A stretch of 64,000 nt of DNA from an uncultured Pseudodesulfovibrio sp. GTDB lineage: Bacteria > Desulfobacterota > Desulfovibrionia > Desulfovibrionales > Desulfovibrionaceae. The notes beneath the pieces were generated by a model. The model did not search any database. It was not told the DNA's origin and saw only the letters and a list, made by a program, of their open reading frames with translations. Made by a program: the position numbers and the translations under genes. The stretch lies in NCBI RefSeq assembly GCF_963677845.1, contig NZ_OY782498.1, forward strand, positions 1,182,001 to 1,246,000, given 5' to 3'. Positions 35,254 to 44,210 of the stretch are shown piece after piece (the first letter of the stretch is position 1; each line of letters opens with the position of its first letter).

Positions 35254-35273
35254 GTCTTGCTCCTTTTTTAAGG

Positions 35274-36086
35274 TTATGGCTTAACGCCGTTGGATCGTTG
35301 TTCCAATATCTTTACCACGCCGGACAGAGCCAGAGTGACGGCAAGATATATAGCGGCAACGGTAAACCATATTTCAAAAGTAAGAAATGTTTCGGCATCG
35401 ATCATGCGACCCTGCTGTGTCAGGTCGAGAATGGCGATTGTGCTGACAAGAGCGGAATCTTTGACCAATGAGACAGCCTGATTTGTCATGGGAGGCAAGA
35501 CGCGGCGAATCGCTTGAGGTAGAATAATATGTCGATACATTGGAAATGGAGCCATGCCGAGGCTTTGGGCCGCTTCCCATTGTCCTTTATCAATGGAAAT
35601 AATTCCTGCTCTGAATATCTCGGAGGCATAAGCGCCTTCAAAGAGGCTGAGAGCAATGACCGCAGCCCAGAATGCGGACATGTCCAGAATTGGTGCGAGT
35701 ACGAAGTATATGAAAAATATTTGGATGAGGAGCGGGGTGTTACGGATGATTTCCATATAAACCCGAGCAACACCTTTGGCGACCCATGAATTAGTCATTC
35801 TGAGTAGGGCCGTGGTAATACCTATGATAAGCATCAGTATCATGCTGATGCCGGTTATCTGAAAGGTGACCCCCAAACCTTCTATGAGTGGTCCCCATGA
35901 AAATCCATTCTCATTGAATTGCCAGAGATATTTGGGGATTCTGTACCACTGCCAGTTATAGCCAAGGCGATCTGTGCCCATTGCGAGCAACCAGACAATA
36001 CATCCCATAACAACAAGATATTTTCCGGTGTCAATGAGAACCGAAATTGGAAGTCGGACGGTTGAAGGGCGTTGTGTCTCTGACAT
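35274..36086 (-). CDS. polar amino acid ABC transporter permease
   Basis: A 270-residue permease of the HisM/GlnP type, first gene of the transporter operon. The coupling loop is FRAGIISIDKGQWEAAQSLGMAPFPMYR near residue 165, and the core EIIRNTPLLIQIFFIYFVLAP contains the family RNTPLL motif. About six hydrophobic helices. A 120-base upstream region with inverted repeats separates it from tmk. The ribosome site is weak (AAAAGAT). Confidence 0.92.
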   Translation of the reverse strand: MSETQRPSTVRLPISVLIDTGKYLVVMGCIVWLLAMGTDRLGYNWQWYRIPKYLWQFNENGFSWGPLIEGLGVTFQITGISMILMLIIGITTALLRMTNSWVAKGVARVYMEIIRNTPLLIQIFFIYFVLAPILDMSAFWAAVIALSLFEGAYASEIFRAGIISIDKGQWEAAQSLGMAPFPMYRHIILPQAIRRVLPPMTNQAVSLVKDSALVSTIAILDLTQQGRMIDAETFLTFEIWFTVAAIYLAVTLALSGVVKILEQRSNGVKP

Positions 36087-36149
36087 ATCTTTTGGTGTTT
36101 TTTGAGTGAGTTTATATGGCGTGAAAAAACGCCTATGGAGAGCACCATA

Positions 36150-36163
36150 CCAGAATCGTCTGG
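36150..36163. repeat. small palindrome upstream of the ABC operon
   Basis: CCAGA, four bases, TCTGG, perfect 5-bp arms, about 64-77 bases before the permease start. It could be an operator of a dimeric repressor; no promoter is clear around it. Confidence 0.3.
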
Positions 36164-36189
36164 AAAACTCAGGTACTATTCTGTTTTTC

Positions 36190-36208
36190 TTTGGTGAAAA
36201 ACACCAAA
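36190..36208. repeat. inverted repeat at the end of tmk
   Basis: TTTGGTG and CACCAAA arms around AAAAA, directly after the tmk stop. A further TTTGGTG copy occurs at about 36095. It may act as a weak terminator for tmk, but no T-run follows on the minus strand. Confidence 0.35.
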
Positions 36209-36850
36209 TTAGGAAGATTTAGGCTGATATGCCTCAAGAACATCTTTGATTCGGTCAAAGACGTCTTCTGGTGTTGCTGCGGCTTTGACAACCTTTATAC
36301 GATCGCGATTGAGCGCGGCCCAAGTTAAATATCCTTCGCGGATGCGATTGTGAAATGAAATATGTTCGGCCTCGAATCGGCCCTCTTCTTTGGCTTTTCC
36401 GTCTTCAATATTGCGCAACATGGCGCGTTTCAGACCAATCTCCGGGTCGATGTCGAGAACAATGGTCAGATCAGGCCACAGGCCATCTACAGCCACTTCG
36501 TTGAGCTGTTTGAGGACTTGTGTATCCAATCCTCGGCCATATCCCTGATAGACAATGGTGGAGTCGGCAAAGCGATCGCAAAGTACAACTTTTCCCGCTT
36601 CCAAAGCCGGACGGATCACTTGAGCGATATGTTGGGCGCGGTCTGCCAAGTAGAGGAACAACTCCGTGATGGGTGTAATGTCTTTGTTGTCGACATGCAG
36701 AAGCATTTTGCGCAACTCAGTGCCCACACGACTGCCGCCCGGTTCCATGGTCAGGAATACTTCCTTGCCTTGGGATTCGTAATACTCTTTGATCTTGGTA
36801 ATCTGTGTTGATTTACCGGTGCCTTCTATGCCTTCAAAGGTAATAAACAT
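36209..36850 (-). CDS. tmk: thymidylate kinase Tmk
   Basis: Tmk phosphorylates dTMP to dTDP, an essential step of dTTP synthesis. P-loop GIEGTGKST is at residues 7-15, the lid/DRY-like motif is [21 protein letters not shown] near residue 90, and LTMEPGGS near 35 carries the conserved arginine region. It is 213 residues long. Its start overlaps the end of the YhaM-like gene by 25 bases. Confidence 0.96.
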   Translation of the reverse strand: MFITFEGIEGTGKSTQITKIKEYYESQGKEVFLTMEPGGSRVGTELRKMLLHVDNKDITPITELFLYLADRAQHIAQVIRPALEAGKVVLCDRFADSTIVYQGYGRGLDTQVLKQLNEVAVDGLWPDLTIVLDIDPEIGLKRAMLRNIEDGKAKEEGRFEAEHISFHNRIREGYLTWAALNRDRIKVVKAAATPEDVFDRIKDVLEAYQPKSS

Positions 36851-37866
36851 TGGTTCTCCGGCTTATCGTCATTTTTTTTCGTGTTATCAGGGGTGCTTGG
36901 TGCACGGTATACATTACGTTCTAAGAACCGCATGTAAGGAGACCATTCCTGGCCGGTTTTATCCATGTCGACATAGGCCTGATCAATGATATTTAGTTTG
37001 GCGTCCATGTTGTCCGCGAAATGCAGGACAAATGCCTCCGGCGTTTTGGGGCGGACCGGAGAACCAAAGTCGTGTTCGCCGTGATGGCTGGTAATCAAGT
37101 GCTTGAGGTGTAGTTTGAGACTGTCGTCCAACGTCTTGTTTCGTTTGAGGAACGGTTCCAGTTTGTCCTGTCCGATTTGGATGTGTCCGAGCAGTCGTCC
37201 TTCATCTGTATAGTCGTTGGTCAGACCGCCGGAAAGTTCCCATGCCTTGCCGAGATCATGGAATATTGCGCCGACCAGCAAAGTCTGCCGGTCAAGGTTT
37301 GGATAGACTTCGCACAGGGCCATACAGGCTCTGGCTACCTGTAAAGTATGCTCAAGAAGTCCTCCTACATACGCATGATGTACGGTCTTGGCCCCAGGAG
37401 CTATGAGCATTCGATTGCGAATTTCTTCGTCGTTGAGTACTTTTTTGCAGAATGTTTTCCATGGTTTGTACTTGATATGCTTGGCTATGAGATCTTCAAC
37501 CATCTCCATCAGCTCTTCAGGCGGTATGCAAGACGTCGGCATAAAATCTGCGAGGTCGATGCCCGGAGTTGTAATCTCAAGGAGTTCCATGTGGTCGACC
37601 TTGAGCTGGTTTTTATCTCTATAGCTTTCCACAAAACCTTTGACATGCGCCATTTGTCCGGACTCAAGGGTAGGGTATTCTTGACTTTTAGGACTCCATA
37701 TTTTGCCATCTATGGTCCCTGTGGCGTCTTGGAACGTAATGTTCCAATATGGTCCGTTTCTGGATTGGGCCTGATTGGCAGATGCCAGTATAAAAATATC
37801 ATCGACCGGTTGGCCAGGGACCATGCTATGGATATATTGCGACTTTTTTCCCACGTATCTTGCCAT
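36826..37866 (-). CDS. YhaM-like 3'-5' exoribonuclease / HD-domain phosphohydrolase
   Basis: A 346-residue protein with an N-terminal OB-fold nucleic-acid-binding domain ([20 protein letters not shown], about residues 40-65) and an HD domain ([17 protein letters not shown] near 160-178, [12 protein letters not shown] near 205, and [11 protein letters not shown] near 260). This is the YhaM/CBF1 architecture, a 3'-5' exoribonuclease that also degrades DNA ends in Bacillus. The gene overlaps tmk by 25 bases, so the two are coupled. A divergent surE gene starts 136 bases upstream. Confidence 0.88.
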   Translation of the reverse strand: MARYVGKKSQYIHSMVPGQPVDDIFILASANQAQSRNGPYWNITFQDATGTIDGKIWSPKSQEYPTLESGQMAHVKGFVESYRDKNQLKVDHMELLEITTPGIDLADFMPTSCIPPEELMEMVEDLIAKHIKYKPWKTFCKKVLNDEEIRNRMLIAPGAKTVHHAYVGGLLEHTLQVARACMALCEVYPNLDRQTLLVGAIFHDLGKAWELSGGLTNDYTDEGRLLGHIQIGQDKLEPFLKRNKTLDDSLKLHLKHLITSHHGEHDFGSPVRPKTPEAFVLHFADNMDAKLNIIDQAYVDMDKTGQEWSPYMRFLERNVYRAPSTPDNTKKNDDKPENQCLLPLKA

Positions 37867-38002
37867 TGGATTAATGTTGAGGTACCTCGCCCATACGCGT
37901 ACTAATCGTTTGTGGGCGGATTGCAGACATTACTGTCCGCTTCAGGTTTGAACCTGATTTTACAAGGATTGTCAAATTGAAGAGAATACTTGAGGAGAGA
38001 TT

Positions 38003-38755
38003 ATGAATATACTCCTTGCCAATGACGATGGTATTCAGGCCGTTGGATTGCGAGCACTCTATTTTGCCTTGAAAGAAGCTGGGCATGACGTTCATGTCGT
38101 GGCTCCTGTGACGGAGCAGTCCGCAGTGGGCCACGCCGTGACACTGTCTATGCCTATTCGTGTCAAGGAATTCAAGGAGAACGGTTTTGTGGGGCAGGGG
38201 GTTTATGGGACTCCGGTCGATTGCGTGAAGCTTGGATTGTCCACATTGCTCGACAAAACACCTGATCTTGTTTTGTCGGGTATCAATGCTGGTGCCAATG
38301 TCGGGGTGGACATTTTATATTCCGGGACTGTTTCAGCCGCAACGGAAGGTGCTCTCATGGAAATTCCGGCTATGGCCGTATCCATGGATAATTTTAATCC
38401 ACAGGATTTGAGCGGGCAGGCGCGATACTGTTCTGAACTCTTAGCAAATATCCCGTGGAATGAGCTGCCGAGAAAGTGTGTGTTGAATTTGAATTTTCCC
38501 AATTGTCCCATTGATGAAGCCAAGAAAATGAGAATCTGTCCTCACACTAGAGCATCCTATCAGGATTGGTATGACACACGAGAAGACCCGCGTGGCAGGC
38601 CGTATTATTGGCTTGATGGAGCCATTCCCCCGGAGCGGATCAGTGTAGATCGTGACAGGGCTTTGCTTACTGATGGGCATGTCACCCTGACACCCTTGCA
38701 CTTTGATTTTACCGATAATGAAGCTTTGGATTTGTTGAAAAAGAATGATTTATAA
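38003..38755 (+). CDS. surE: 5'/3'-nucleotidase SurE
   Basis: SurE is a metal-dependent nucleotidase that dephosphorylates nucleoside 5'- and 3'-monophosphates and can degrade short polyphosphate; it is linked to stationary-phase survival. The metal/phosphate motif ANDDGIQA (Asp8, Asp9) is at the N-terminus, with VVAPVTEQSAVGHAVTL and SGINAGANVGVDILYSGTVSAATEG as the second family blocks. It is 250 residues long and GAGGAGAG precedes the ATG. Confidence 0.96.
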   Translation: MNILLANDDGIQAVGLRALYFALKEAGHDVHVVAPVTEQSAVGHAVTLSMPIRVKEFKENGFVGQGVYGTPVDCVKLGLSTLLDKTPDLVLSGINAGANVGVDILYSGTVSAATEGALMEIPAMAVSMDNFNPQDLSGQARYCSELLANIPWNELPRKCVLNLNFPNCPIDEAKKMRICPHTRASYQDWYDTREDPRGRPYYWLDGAIPPERISVDRDRALLTDGHVTLTPLHFDFTDNEALDLLKKNDL

Positions 38756-38761
38756 CCGTCG

Positions 38762-38790
38762 TTGACGGAAAATCATTGTATAAGTATTGT
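38762..38790 (+). promoter_or_regulatory. likely sigma70 promoter of gapA
   Basis: TTGACG at 38762-38767 and TATTGT at 38785-38790 separated by 17 bases, 57 bases before the gapA ATG at 38848. The next strong feature is the ribosome site AGGAGG. Confidence 0.45.
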
Positions 38791-38847
38791 TGATTACTTT
38801 TAAGATTATCAGGATTAAACAATCGTATATCACAGGAGGAACCTGGC

Positions 38848-39831
38848 ATGGCAACGAAGATTGGTTTGAACGGATTTGGACGGATCGGACGGTATCTTGC
38901 CCGTTTGTTGGCGGAAGAGAGTGATTTGGAGTTGGTAGCCGTTAATGCTCGTGCGTCCAATGAGGACCTGGCCCATTTGCTCAAATATGATTCAGTGCAT
39001 GGCCGTTTTCTTGATGTGGAACCCACGGCTGACGGTTTTATGGTTTGCGGCAAGCCCGTTACCGTGACACGGAATGCTCCTGGCGAATGGACCTGGGGCG
39101 ACCTTGGTTGCGATATCGTGGTAGAATCCACTGGTAAGTTCCGCGATCGTGAAAACTGCCAGAAGATGCTGGACTGCGGCGCCAAAAAAGTGCTTATTTC
39201 CGCTCCTGGTCAGGACCCCGATGTTACTGTCGTCATGAGTGTCAATGATGAGATTCTCAAACCTGAACATAACATTATTTCCAATGCATCCTGCACGACG
39301 AACTGCCTGGCCCCTGTTGCCAAGGTGATCAATGATTTGTTTGGTATCAAGCATGGTATTATGAATACCGTGCACTCTTATACCATGAGCCAGCGTGTGC
39401 TGGATGGTTCCCATAAGGATTTGCGTCGTGCTCGTGCCTGCGCAGTGAATATGGTGCCGACCACGACTGGCGCGGCCAAGGCTGTTGGCTTGGTTATTCC
39501 TGAGCTCAACGGTGTTCTGGATGGTATGGCCATTCGTGTACCCACACCGAACGTTTCTTTGGTGGATCTTGTTTGCGAATTGAAAAAAGAAACCACTGTT
39601 GAAGAAGTTAATGCAGCCCTCAAGGCTGCTGCGAATGAATCCATGGGATACACCGAAGAGCCATTGGTTTCCGTGGACTTCATGGGGTCAACATTTGGTG
39701 GTGTCGTGGATTCTCAGCTTACCCGTGTTATGGGTGGCACCCAGCTTAAGCTGATCATTTGGTATGATAATGAAGCTGGATTTACCAATCAACTTCTGCG
39801 TTTGACCAAAAAGGTTGCTGGAATGCTGTAG
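38848..39831 (+). CDS. gapA: glyceraldehyde-3-phosphate dehydrogenase (type I)
   Basis: The glycolytic and gluconeogenic enzyme that oxidises and phosphorylates glyceraldehyde-3-phosphate. The Rossmann motif GLNGFGRIGRYLAR is at residues 6-19, the catalytic Cys149 is in SNASCTTNCLAP, and the catalytic His is in MNTVHSYTMSQRVLDGSHKDLRRAR. The residue after strand 2 is Asn in VAVNARASNE, a feature of NAD(P)-type specificity that sequence alone does not resolve. It is 327 residues long. A strong terminator follows. Confidence 0.96.
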   Translation: MATKIGLNGFGRIGRYLARLLAEESDLELVAVNARASNEDLAHLLKYDSVHGRFLDVEPTADGFMVCGKPVTVTRNAPGEWTWGDLGCDIVVESTGKFRDRENCQKMLDCGAKKVLISAPGQDPDVTVVMSVNDEILKPEHNIISNASCTTNCLAPVAKVINDLFGIKHGIMNTVHSYTMSQRVLDGSHKDLRRARACAVNMVPTTTGAAKAVGLVIPELNGVLDGMAIRVPTPNVSLVDLVCELKKETTVEEVNAALKAAANESMGYTEEPLVSVDFMGSTFGGVVDSQLTRVMGGTQLKLIIWYDNEAGFTNQLLRLTKKVAGML

Positions 39832-39848
39832 AGCAATTTTTAAGAAGT

Positions 39849-39890
39849 AAAAAAGACCGTTCGATTTTGAGTCGAACGGTCTTTTTTTTT
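39849..39890 (+). terminator. terminator after gapA
   Basis: A 16-bp stem (AAAAAAGACCGTTCGA / TCGAACGGTCTTTTTT) with a seven-base loop, running into a nine-base T-run. Confidence 0.93.
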
Positions 39891-39945
39891 GAGGAAATCA
39901 ATGAGCAATAATATCTATATGAAAAAAGAATGGCGCTTTATTGTA

Positions 39946-39974
39946 TTGATAAATATGTTATATTGATACATAAT
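39946..39974 (+). promoter_or_regulatory. likely sigma70 promoter of the EAL-like/HDOD gene
   Basis: TTGATA at 39946-39951, 17 bases, CATAAT at 39969-39974. Each box differs from consensus by one base. The gene's start lies about 65 bases downstream. Confidence 0.55.
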
Positions 39975-40039
39975 TACTTTTTTTGAGTGTAAGAATAAGG
40001 TCTCTTTTATTGGCGGATAAAATGATGGGAGATAGTGAC

Positions 40040-41287
40040 ATGAGTGATGATGCCATGGTCGCTCAGGAACAAAAGCGATTGCTTGTTGTAAAGCAGCCGA
40101 TATTTGATCGGAATAAATCTGTCTGGGGATACAGATTTGTTGTGGTGTGTGAGGAGGGTGACCATGAGTGCAATGATGCTGAATTAGTCGCAGAACAAGT
40201 AGCTTCCATGGTAACGTGCGGTACCGGATGTCCTATTGGAAAGAAGTTCTTTATTTCAGTAACAGGCGAAAGTCCCATTGACCGTTCTGTTCTTCCAGAA
40301 AATTTGGACAATTGTATTGTCACCATGAGTGGCAAGGCCGCTAATAATTCACAATGTTTGCATCTGGTGGAAGCTATAGGTGATGGTGGTGGGGCTCTTG
40401 CTATTGATTATGATGTCGAAGGAGATGCTATTGAGCCTCTTATGGGCAAATGCGACATCGTCAAAGTGTCGATGGCAGACAAAAGACCTGCTGAAATTGT
40501 TGCGCTTCGTAAAAAATTCAAGGGCTTTCAGGGAAATCTTTTGGCTGCCAACGTTGATGATTGGGAAACGTATGAAGGTGCTCGGGCCCTTGGTTTCAAA
40601 TATTTTCAGGGTTCTTTTTTTGGAGTTCCTGAAATTAAGGAAGCAGAGGGGTTACGATCAACCTCTGTTGCCAAACTACAATTGTTAGGGGAGTTGAATA
40701 ATCCTGATTGTGGGATGGAAGATTTGGCTTCGATAATAGCTTCCGATATTTCTTTGAGTTATCGCATTCTTCAGTACATTAACTCCGCTTCTTTTGGTTT
40801 CAGGACACAGATAAAATCCATACAGCAGGCTGTCGCCCTACTTGGTTTAAAAGAGCTCAAGCATTGGGCGACTGTTGTTGTTATGACCGACATAGATTCA
40901 ACTTCCAAGGGCGAGGAAGTTGCGTACACGGCTTTGCATCGAGCACGTTTTCTTTCCCGGTTTACAGAGATGAGCAAGAAAGTCAGTCAGTCATCTGAAT
41001 CCATGTTTATGTTGGGCTTGTTTTCCAAACTGGACGCCTTGTTGTCGTTTCCTATGGAAAAGGCTCTTGAGAATATTCCTTTGGATAAAGAAATTATGGC
41101 AGGCCTATGCGGGGCAGCGAACGAGTGTCGAGGGCTTATTCGTATGATGGAGGCCGTGGAGGCTGGAAATTGTGCGGTGGCTAGTAAGGTTTTAAAACGA
41201 TATAATGTGAACTGTGCAACGATGGCGGCAGAGTATATGAAGGCTGCTACGTGGACATCGCAACAGTTGAGTGAGATGAAAAATTAA
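40040..41287 (+). CDS. EAL-like/HDOD signalling protein (YuxH family)
   Basis: A 415-residue protein. Residues of about 10-195 form a degenerate EAL-like domain (LLVVKQPIFDRNKSVWGYRFVV at its start, as in YuxH proteins); the catalytic EAL, metal and loop-6 residues are missing, so c-di-GMP hydrolysis is not expected. Residues 200-400 are an HDOD domain (LASIIASDISLSYRILQYINS, then SIQQAVALLGLKELKHWA), also without HD catalytic residues. Such proteins act as scaffolds in signalling and motility. The start ATG 40040 follows GGGAGATAGTGAC; an in-frame ATG at 40022 is the alternative. Confidence 0.85.
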   Translation: MSDDAMVAQEQKRLLVVKQPIFDRNKSVWGYRFVVVCEEGDHECNDAELVAEQVASMVTCGTGCPIGKKFFISVTGESPIDRSVLPENLDNCIVTMSGKAANNSQCLHLVEAIGDGGGALAIDYDVEGDAIEPLMGKCDIVKVSMADKRPAEIVALRKKFKGFQGNLLAANVDDWETYEGARALGFKYFQGSFFGVPEIKEAEGLRSTSVAKLQLLGELNNPDCGMEDLASIIASDISLSYRILQYINSASFGFRTQIKSIQQAVALLGLKELKHWATVVVMTDIDSTSKGEEVAYTALHRARFLSRFTEMSKKVSQSSESMFMLGLFSKLDALLSFPMEKALENIPLDKEIMAGLCGAANECRGLIRMMEAVEAGNCAVASKVLKRYNVNCATMAAEYMKAATWTSQQLSEMKN

Positions 41288-41300
41288 TAAAATTATCAAT

Positions 41301-41337
41301 AAAAAAGCCGGGAAGCATCTGCTTCCCGGCTTTTTTT
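41301..41337. terminator. bidirectional terminator between the HDOD gene and cimA
   Basis: A 16-bp perfect stem (AAAAAAGCCGGGAAGC / GCTTCCCGGCTTTTTT) with loop ATCT, T-runs on both strands, between convergent genes. Confidence 0.94.
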
Positions 41338-41356
41338 ATTGTATTGTTAGGGCTGG

Positions 41357-42958
41357 TCAGGCTTTTTTTGAACGTTGAGAATCATCTTTAAAAAGTTTGT
41401 AATTAATAGCATCGACGACGGCCTGCCAGCTTGCTTCGATAATATTGTGAGAAACACCCATTGTGGTCCAGCGGTCAGTTTGGTCACCAGTCTCCACTAG
41501 AACCCGGACAAAGGAAGCCGTGCCGCCAGTATCGCGGACAGCACCGGATAAGACGCGGACTTTGAAGTCCAGCAGACGGATGGCACTCAGTTCTGGGTAA
41601 AAACGTTCAAGGCCTTTGCGCAAGGCTCGGTCAAGGGCATTAACCGGTCCCATACCAGTGGCAGCGGTGTGTTCCTGTTGTCCTTTAACTTCAATGATGA
41701 CTGTTGCCTCGGTGAAGGGTTCGGGATCTTCTTCGCGTTTGGCGTCGACCACGAAGAAGTTCTGAAAGTGGAAGTAGTTGAGCGGCTTGCCCAAGGCTTC
41801 CTGCAAGATTAACTCAAAGGAGGCGTCGGCTACTGAATATTCGTAGCCCATGCTTTCGCGCTGTTTGAGTTCCTTGAGCAATTTGTCCACGGTGGGATCG
41901 TTTTTGCCCAGATCGTAGCCAAGCTCTTTGGCTTTGAACAGAATATTGGATTTGCCTGCCTGGTCGGAGAGCAAAACGCGTTGTTCATTACCAACCGATT
42001 TTGGTGGGATGTGTTCGTATGTTCGTGAATCCTTGAGAATGGCGGAAACATGAATACCACCCTTGTGAGCAAAGGCCGAAGCTCCCACGAAAGGTTGCCG
42101 CATGAAGGGGCGCAAGTTTCCTGTTTCACTGACAAAGTGGGATGTGTTTAGAAGTTTCGGTAGATTGTCTTGTCCGATCGTCTCGATTCCCATCTTGAGT
42201 TCAAGGTTGGGGATGACAGAACAAAGGTTCGCATTACCGCACCGTTCACCATAACCGTTGATAGTTCCCTGAACTTGTGTCGCGCCGAGTCGGACTGCTT
42301 CAAGGGAGTTGGCTACGGCGACTTCAGAGTCGTTGTGGGCATGGATACCCAATTGAGCATCCGGTAAGACTTTTTGGACGGCTTTCATGGCGTCTGCGAT
42401 GTGCGACGGGAGTGAACCTCCGTTGGTGTCGCACAAGATGAGTCGCGAGGCACCAGCCTCGTGTGCTGCCTGAATGGCTTGGAGAGCATAGTCTGGGTTG
42501 TGTTTAAAGCCGTCAAAGAAATGTTCGGCATCAAAAATAACTTCATCCACGCGGTCATTCAGATAGCGGACGCTGTTAGCGATCAGTTCAAGGTTACGTT
42601 CCAGTGGGATACCAAGCGCCGTTGTCGCGTGCAGATCCCAAGACTTCCCGAAAATGGTGATGACCGATGTGTTTGCGGCCAATAATCCCGCGAGGTTGGG
42701 GTCATTCTCCGGGGTTGTTTTGGCAAAATGCGTCGAGCCAAATGCCGCCAGTTTGGCATTGGTAAAGGTGTGTCCTTTGATTTTATCAAAGAATCTTTGA
42801 TCTGTAGGGTTGGCTCCGGGCCAACCCCCTTCAATATAATGTATTCCCAAGTCGTCCAGCTTGTGGGCAATGCGGACTTTGTCCTGAGAAGTGAAATTCA
42901 GTTCTTCTGCCTGTGCTCCATCGCGTAAAGTCGTGTCATAAATAGTAACGTGTCTCAT
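41357..42958 (-). CDS. cimA: (R)-citramalate synthase CimA
   Basis: CimA condenses pyruvate with acetyl-CoA to citramalate, giving 2-oxobutyrate for isoleucine without threonine. TIYDTTLRDGAQAEELNFT is the LeuA-family catalytic motif, but the start of the barrel (GIHYIEGGWPGANPTDQ) and C-terminal domain match the citramalate group rather than isopropylmalate synthase. The metal site HAHNDSEVAVANS and GTINGYGERCGN are present. It is 533 residues long, last gene of a leftward operon directly after lysC. The pairing suggests both routes to isoleucine precursors are controlled together. Confidence 0.9.
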   Translation of the reverse strand: MRHVTIYDTTLRDGAQAEELNFTSQDKVRIAHKLDDLGIHYIEGGWPGANPTDQRFFDKIKGHTFTNAKLAAFGSTHFAKTTPENDPNLAGLLAANTSVITIFGKSWDLHATTALGIPLERNLELIANSVRYLNDRVDEVIFDAEHFFDGFKHNPDYALQAIQAAHEAGASRLILCDTNGGSLPSHIADAMKAVQKVLPDAQLGIHAHNDSEVAVANSLEAVRLGATQVQGTINGYGERCGNANLCSVIPNLELKMGIETIGQDNLPKLLNTSHFVSETGNLRPFMRQPFVGASAFAHKGGIHVSAILKDSRTYEHIPPKSVGNEQRVLLSDQAGKSNILFKAKELGYDLGKNDPTVDKLLKELKQRESMGYEYSVADASFELILQEALGKPLNYFHFQNFFVVDAKREEDPEPFTEATVIIEVKGQQEHTAATGMGPVNALDRALRKGLERFYPELSAIRLLDFKVRVLSGAVRDTGGTASFVRVLVETGDQTDRWTTMGVSHNIIEASWQAVVDAINYKLFKDDSQRSKKA

Positions 42959-42961
42959 TGA

Positions 42962-44191
42962 TTACTCTATGTGTTTGCCTTCCTCCAAGCTGAAGGCTTT
43001 ATGGAGTGTGCGTACGGCCAGTTCGGTGTACTTATCGTCGATCAAGCATGTAACCTTGATCTCGGATGTGCTGATCATCAGGATGTTTACGTTCTCATCG
43101 GCAAGCGCCTGAAATGCCCGTGAGGCAACTCCAGAGTGATTTCGCATGCCGACGCCGATAATCGAGATTTTTGAGACGTTAAGATTATGTGTTAGCTCTT
43201 CGTAACCTATTTCATATTGGAGTTTGGAGAGAGTTTTAAGGGTTGCATCCACATCTGAACGTGGGACGGTGAAAGTCATGTCGGTCAAACCGTCTTTACT
43301 CGGGTTCTGGACAATCATATCAACAAGAATTTTTTGTTCAGCCAAGGGGGAGAAAATCTGTGCAGACACGCCGGGGTTATCCTTGACGTGCACCAGCGTA
43401 ACCTGGGCCTGATCCTTATCATATGCGATTCCGGAAACGAGAACGGATTCCATGATTTCATCCTCCTGAGTGACTATAGTGCCCGGCTCATCAGAAAAAG
43501 TGGAGCGGACATGAACTGTTACATTATATTTTTTGGCAAATTCAACGGAACGGATCTGGAGTACCTTGGCGCCCATGCTGGCCATTTCCAACATTTCATC
43601 ATAGGCGATTTTGTCGATTTTTCGTGCATCCGTGCACATGTTCGGGTCAGTGGTGAACACTCCCGGCACATCGGTGTAAATTTCGCAAACATCCGCATCA
43701 ATGGCGGCAGCGAGAGCCACAGCCGAGGTGTCAGAGCCGCCACGACCAAGGGTGGTGATGCGCATATTGTCGTCACATCCTTGAAATCCTGCCATGACCA
43801 ATACATCGTACTCTTGAAGCATCGCTTTGAGTTTTTGCTCATCAATGTCCATGATGCGGGCTTTTCCATGGGCTCCGTTGGTTTTGACAGGAGCCTGGAA
43901 GCCTAAGACAGAGCGGCATTTGACGCCCTGTTGCTTGAGTAGCATTGCAAAGAGTGCGCTTGAGACTTGTTCGCCAGTCGAGACGAGGGAGTCAACTTCT
44001 GCCGGGTCGGGAGTGTCTGTCCATTCTTTAGCGAGGTCGAGGAGCCTGTTGGTTTCTCCGGACATGGCCGAGAGAACCACGATGACTTTGTTTCCTTCTC
44101 GATAAGGACGAAGGACTTTTTGCATGACCTGACGTTGACATTCAAGGTTGCGGACCGAAGTGCCGCCGAATTTTTGTACGACGATGTTCAT
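42962..44191 (-). CDS. lysC: aspartate kinase LysC
   Basis: Aspartokinase phosphorylates aspartate, opening lysine, threonine and methionine synthesis. N-terminal KFGGTSVRNLE begins the kinase domain (about residues 1-250), followed by two ACT domains (VSGIAYDKDQAQVTLVHVKDNPGV and ISIIGVGMRNHSGVASRAFQAL) that bind lysine or threonine for feedback. The length is 409 residues, typical of the beta-type/monofunctional enzyme. The ATG at 44191 (MNIVVQKFGG) is used; an in-frame extension to 44242 overlaps tsaE and is not conserved. Confidence 0.95.
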   Translation of the reverse strand: MNIVVQKFGGTSVRNLECQRQVMQKVLRPYREGNKVIVVLSAMSGETNRLLDLAKEWTDTPDPAEVDSLVSTGEQVSSALFAMLLKQQGVKCRSVLGFQAPVKTNGAHGKARIMDIDEQKLKAMLQEYDVLVMAGFQGCDDNMRITTLGRGGSDTSAVALAAAIDADVCEIYTDVPGVFTTDPNMCTDARKIDKIAYDEMLEMASMGAKVLQIRSVEFAKKYNVTVHVRSTFSDEPGTIVTQEDEIMESVLVSGIAYDKDQAQVTLVHVKDNPGVSAQIFSPLAEQKILVDMIVQNPSKDGLTDMTFTVPRSDVDATLKTLSKLQYEIGYEELTHNLNVSKISIIGVGMRNHSGVASRAFQALADENVNILMISTSEIKVTCLIDDKYTELAVRTLHKAFSLEEGKHIE

Positions 44192-44210
44192 AATGCGTTC
44201 TGCTTTGTCT

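Noticed and set aside
43334-43906. 190-codon plus-strand frame within lysC
   Set aside because: Antisense to the conserved kinase domain; no ribosome site.
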